Assembly: GCA_030435675.1 (NCBI GenBank)
Contig: CM059625.1
Location: 7,502,001 to 7,566,000 of the forward strand
Reading direction: 5' to 3'
DNA from: Steinernema hermaphroditum
Taxonomy: Eukaryota; Nematoda; Chromadorea; Rhabditida; Steinernematidae
DNA: 64,000 nt
Part shown: positions 60,116 to 64,000 of the stretch, piece by piece
Layout of the letters: the number at the start of each line of letters is the position of its first letter
Position numbering within the stretch: position 1 is the first letter of the stretch
The notes under the pieces: generated by a model
What the model saw: the letters and a program-made list of their open reading frames with translations, nothing else
What the model was told of the DNA's origin: nothing
The model's database searches: none
Program-made: the position numbers and the translations under genes

Positions 60116-60814
60116 GAACGCGAGCATTTATTCTGAGAGCCTTTATCGTTCTGTTCTATGCTTACGCCAACCGACGTCAGCATATCAGAAAAAGAATCTT
60201 ATTAAGTTGCAGTTTTATTAGTCTCAAACGTGTATTTAGTTTTCAGGATTCGCGCGCGATTGTGAGAGAAGACGCAAAACAACCTCGCTCTCATAAAGCA
60301 ATCTCTTTCAATGAGATTCATTTCGAGGCTACGCATTTGGATAATCACTCCATTGCCCATCGAAATGTAAATGTGGAAGTTCAGTTGAGTGAGTGTCCTG
60401 GGACCTGTCCACAAAAACAATTATTGTGCAATTTTTTCGCTTCAGCGAAGAGATCTATTCACCCCGCTCAGGTGGTTTTCTCCGGGAAAATCTTTTAATA
60501 TTCCCCTAGAAAGCGTATTAACTCGCATTGTCTATGCAAATATGTGATTACGGGTGTGTCTTAAAGCAGGGGGAGGTGCGCGCATAAGGACAGCTTATTG
60601 GACGGAAAAAATACACCACTTTCGCGACACAACAGACTTCCTTTCTTTGTTTGACATTGTTAAGACGTTAAAATGGTGTTATCCGTCCCAGGTAAAACCA
60701 AAATTAGTGAACTTTTCTGTGTTATTTATGGGCGTAGTGACTATGACGATCTGGAGCAGTTTTCAGAGCGTTAATGGTCGTAGAACGAAGTATGTGATCA
60801 GGGGAACCTTTTAA
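60116..60814 (+). CDS. Possible multi-exon membrane protein, unknown family (5' end not found)
   Basis: Exon starting 60116 after TTTTTTCAG carries a helix (RAFILRAFIVLFYAYANRR). Exon 60247-60411 (acceptor TTTTCAG, donor GTGAGT) reads KQPRSHKAISFNEIHFEAT and HLDNHSIAHRNVNVEVQL, and is clearly protein-like. It joins in phase to a short exon at about 60447-60472 (TKRSIHPAQ). Then come an exon ending at about 60691 (RIRTAYWTEKIHHFRDTTD, then FLSLFDIVKTLKWCYPSQ, donor GTAAAA) and a last exon about 60767-60814 (SVNGRRTKYVIRGTF) that ends in TAA. The donor of the first exon is unresolved. A tyrosine- and histidine-rich globular part after a single helix suggests a type II membrane protein. Not recognised. 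Confidence 0.5.
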
Positions 60815-62631
60815 ACCCAACTGTTCCGGTGTGTTCAGATTTCTTCGGTGTTTTACTTCACTTTTTTGGAAAGTTCAGCGTCAGTGACAAAGTTATAGTA
60901 ATACGTACGATTCACAGTTGAAGTAAAAAACTCCAGATCTGACTGGAGCCGACTCCAACGAATTCAGTTCAAGTTAGATTTTGAGTTAGCTCAATTTTTA
61001 CTATGTTTACAAAAATTGCTTGTGGACCGGGTCATAAGTGTTTTGCCGATTTTACTGTGAAGAATCTTTGATTTGATCAAAATAATTGGCATTGTTCGTT
61101 GCGTACTGACTCGACTTCGAACCCTAGTGGGTGGTACTAGAAAAACGATACAACTATGCGCCTAGCACAAATCCTACCGTACTCCATTCACCTTCAGTAA
61201 CGGCAAGATGCTGAAACTGTCCTTTTAACTAAAAGCCTGTTTGTGTAACTGAAGTTTTTTTTCATTTTAGTGTATCTGAGTGTGCGATTTCAAAATCTGC
61301 GTGCTTTAAGATTCATTGGAAAAAGTTCAGCTTTCAAAAGAAATGTTTCTATCGCAGTTTTGATTCTTCTCGGGGAACAATGTCGTTAATTTGTAATTCT
61401 GCAAATCACCAACTTTGGCTCTTCCTTTCGCTGACTTCGCTCACGCGCCGAAACTTCCCGACTTTTCGTTCTGATTTAATATTCTCGTGAAAGGACGGAC
61501 AGCTGGGAATCTGTATTACTGCCCTGATACCGTAAGACTTACGAGAGACGGAAGCGAGTCGGCATTTGCGAATCCTCCAACGCCGACGCAGTGCCATTTG
61601 TTCGTTAGAATCGCCTCTGGCGATGCCGACGTCTCACTGACTATCCTTCACAATTATCTCCTTTGATATGCCCTTATTAAGGAAGGCTTTTAATGGCCCT
61701 CGCAGCTACGTCAGCGAAGGCGCTGTTAATGGCGTACCGGTCCTCGGGCTATGCAGCCATGTCACTTCGAATCCGAATCACGGCCTCAAGTCCCGCCCTC
61801 CTTCCGGGGTGCGGATCTCCGGGTTGCAGTGTTAAGCACGTATTCATCGGTCAGTCGTGGGGCCGTCTAGTCGCAAAGCGCAGTATCCAAAGAAGTCTTT
61901 GCGAAAAGCCTTCTGGAATCCGACGGAGCTCGTCTGGCGTGGGAGTCCGCCAAACTCCCTCTGGTTGCCGACTCTGTTCTAGTCGGTTCACCCCCTCACT
62001 AGTGTGGTTCTACGTCCCTTCCTGACTCCCCTTATACATCAAAAACAAGTGCTGTTCTCAGATATTTTCACGAGCACTGACATGATGCGCCTTCTTGAGT
62101 TAATAGCGCTTGTACGCAAAAAAAGGATATTTGTTTCACGGCTTGGTGTAAGTCTCGGTCAAAATGATGTCGAACGCAGGGCGTTCGTGTGTCTAAAGTT
62201 CCGCATCGTGCGAGCAAGAAAGTTTCTTTTGTTAGCAGAGTCCATGCAGAATCCGATTTGAAGGGTATTCAAATGGGCCGCTTAGAGTCTGAATGGCTCA
62301 TCAGAGAGCACCATGAGCTCTTGATTGGAAATATCCGCAAAGTTTCTTGGAATCCAGTAGGCTCTCGATTGTTTTTGATACTTTTTAATCCTTCTTCTGT
62401 TGCCTCGCTTGGCTGCATTTTCTAGAGAATATTGGGAGGAGGCGTTTTCCGACGATAACAAATTACCGTTTCTTTTTATGCGAAGCCTAGTACGTGATGA
62501 GTAATTTATTCGCGTCTAGAAATCGAACTGCTATGCGTGAAACTTTATGGCTAATAGCCGTTTCGTGGCGTGAACTCTGAAGGTGAGCGATAAAGTGTTG
62601 GCTCTGTACAGGTTAACGAGCACCGAGGATC
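60815..62631. other. Intergenic; no supported gene
   Basis: 60.8-61.6 kb is A/T-rich. A G/C-rich patch at 61690-62030 is open in one frame (110 residues) but has no splice or family support. A TTCGAATCCGAATC string in it resembles a tRNA B box but no cloverleaf forms around it. A TGTACAG acceptor at about 62608-62610 probably begins the neuropeptide transcript. Confidence 0.4.
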
Positions 62632-63057
62632 ATGCAGTCGACGTTGTGTGCCCTCGCCCTTTGCTCCTTGGCAGCGGTTCTTCTTGCCGGCGAAGTAAGC
62701 ATCTTTTGGAGGTTATTCCCAATGCAAATGTCCCTTCAGATCCCAGATCTCGAAGCCGAAAGCGCCGTCGCCTCTGCCGACAAACGCGGTCCACGGACAT
62801 TCGCCTTTGCGAAGAGATACCCGATGTCGGGATTCGCGAAGCGCGACGACTCCGAGCTGCCAGCCGATTCGAATAACAATGATTTCGCCGAAGGACCCGA
62901 AGAGCAGAAGCGCGGATGGAACCGGTTCGCCTTCGCGAAGCGCTCCATGCGCAACTTTGCCTTCGCGAAGCGCGCCGTCAGACCGTTCGCCTTCGCCAAG
63001 AAGTCGATGCGCAACTTCGCCTTCGCCAAGCGAGCGCCCTTCTCATCGTTTGCCTAA
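62632..63057 (+). CDS. FAFA-type neuropeptide precursor (NLP-18/NLP-20-like)
   Basis: Secretory precursor that is cut at dibasic sites into short peptides ending FA or FAFA, like those of C. elegans nlp-18 and nlp-20; NLP-18 peptides are reported ligands of the cholecystokinin-like receptor CKR-1. ATG at 62632 opens a signal peptide (MQSTLCALALCSLAAVLLAG). A 45-nt intron (62694-62738; donor GTAAGC, acceptor CCTTCAG) is a multiple of three, so unspliced sequence also stays open. Predicted peptides in order: GPRTFAFA, YPMSGFA, an acidic spacer (DDSELPADSNNNDF onward), GWNRFAFA, SMRNFAFA, AVRPFAFA, SMRNFAFA again, and a C-terminal APFSSFA with no following basic pair. All cleavage sites are KR except one KK before the second SMRNFAFA. 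No C-terminal Gly, so the peptides would not be amidated. Confidence 0.92.
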   Translation: MQSTLCALALCSLAAVLLAGEVSIFWRLFPMQMSLQIPDLEAESAVASADKRGPRTFAFAKRYPMSGFAKRDDSELPADSNNNDFAEGPEEQKRGWNRFAFAKRSMRNFAFAKRAVRPFAFAKKSMRNFAFAKRAPFSSFA

Positions 63058-64000
63058 CCTTGTCCTCTCTGAAACGTCTCCCATGTCTCCGGGTAGATCT
63101 TTTTCACCACTTTCTACCAGAGAACACTGAGACTGTCCACTAGAAGGTTTACTGTGAAATGCTGCATTTTGTTCAGTTTTCACTCATAATAAAATGTATG
63201 TGGTTTGTTGAATATCATCTGTCGCACTATTTATTTCGTTACCGAAAACCTACAGGTTTCCTCCGGGAAAATTGAAAAATGTTTACTTGAATGGACTCAA
63301 GTTAGAAAAAAGGACGTGAAGAAACGTATAATTCAATCATCAGAAAAACAACGAATTTTATCACAAAAACATCGAAGCTATACTTCCGGGATAAAAAAGA
63401 GATAAAAATCGGGACGTCGAAAAGGCTGTAATGCAAATAAAAAGGGTGATCTAATGAGGTCAGTTCAATGATTTAGTTAAGCTGGCGCTACATATAAGAA
63501 ATCAATTCACGTATCAGCGATGAGGCTTGCCACTCCTTGGGGCCGTATTCATAAAAGTGTGAAGGGTTTCACAGTTGCCTCACACTTGCTTTGACTTTTC
63601 TGCATTTTTATGACTGGAAAATGCAAGTGGTGTGCTCACCAATTAAAAGAAAAATTTTTCTTTCAGCACAAAAGATTTAACACCTACAGTAGGTGCATGT
63701 TCGACGGAGGTTGAAAGTTTGCACGAGTGGCGTGTTATCCAAAAAAGAATGTGGTCATCGACACAGAAAATAATTTTCGAAAGATCTTTGTAGTCTATTA
63801 GAAGACAGTATGTGTGCAGATCGCGACAGCGCCGATCTTTCTGCATCTCTGTGAGTCTCATTTTGTCGAATTTTCAAACGCCATCGTGTACTGATGAATC
63901 AATCAACGCAAAAAACAGTTAAGTATTCTAATTTCACCGGTGCAAACACAACAAAAACAACGGCATTATGAAACAACCCGCGACAAAAAGGACCCGGCTA
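63058..64000. other. Neuropeptide-gene 3' flank and intergenic sequence
   Basis: An AATAAA at 63188-63193, about 130 nt past the stop, is a good polyadenylation signal for the neuropeptide gene. The rest is A/T-rich without supported coding sequence; the minus-strand frame at 63643-63861 has no support. Confidence 0.5.

Noticed and set aside
61690..62030. tRNA-like B box (TTCGAATCC) and 110-residue ORF
   Set aside because: No A box at the right distance and no acceptor stem; the ORF has no splice or family support.

Overview
The window is from a nematode nuclear genome, probably a chromadorean; I cannot name the species. The evidence is the gene set: a LIN-42/Period homolog with nematode SYQ/LT motifs, a VAB-9-type claudin-like protein, a cuticlin-type ZP protein, a FAFA-type neuropeptide precursor and a CNEP-1 phosphatase. 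Architecture agrees: most introns are about 45-50 nt, and several start codons sit just 3' of a strong TTTCAG-type acceptor, as expected for spliced-leader trans-splicing. I saw no operon, prokaryotic, CRISPR, rRNA or convincing tRNA feature.

Layout: 1-3590 (+), lin-42 (5' end outside the window). 4769-5563 (-), TVP23-family Golgi membrane protein. 5726-6290 (-), broken ShKT gene. 6281-7087, fold-back repeat element. 7088-9186 (-), Nup88-like nucleoporin that ends at the element. 9829-11470, decayed DDE transposase and inverted repeats. 12173-13624 (-), clean four-exon gene of unknown function. 14671-16881 (-), cuticlin-like ZP protein. 17478-18670 (-), vab-9. 20407-21376 (+), cnep-1. 22512-24257 (-), amino-acid transporter. 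24258-29614, long stretch with nothing recognised. 29615-30361 (-), protein with only the PAI half of a paired domain. 32302-36317 (-), tandem two-domain S28 serine carboxypeptidase. 37702-39791 (+), secreted protein with a CCA/poly(A)-polymerase-type head domain. 39922-41844 (-), histidine acid phosphatase. 43665-45011 (-), rhodopsin-like GPCR. 45216-46752 (-), uncertain exons. 49746-55771 (+), dishevelled. 56054-57487 (-), Ly6-like GPI-anchored protein. 58362-60814, small uncharacterised membrane-protein genes. 62632-63057 (+), neuropeptide precursor.

The genes form no single pathway. Several act at the epidermis, cuticle or extracellular surface (ZP protein, VAB-9, ShKT remnant, S28 protease, acid phosphatase, Ly6 protein, secreted nucleotidyltransferase-like protein). 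Others are developmental regulators (lin-42, dsh, paired-domain gene).

The items most worth following are the secreted, membrane-tethered nucleotidyltransferase-like protein; a symmetric in-frame 1.1 kb candidate cassette between the DIX and PDZ exons of dishevelled; the fold-back element lying between a truncated Nup88 and a disrupted ShKT gene; and the tandem S28 fusion controlled by one 46-nt intron. Exon boundaries were inferred by eye from splice signals, reading phase and family similarity; no transcript data or database search was available.
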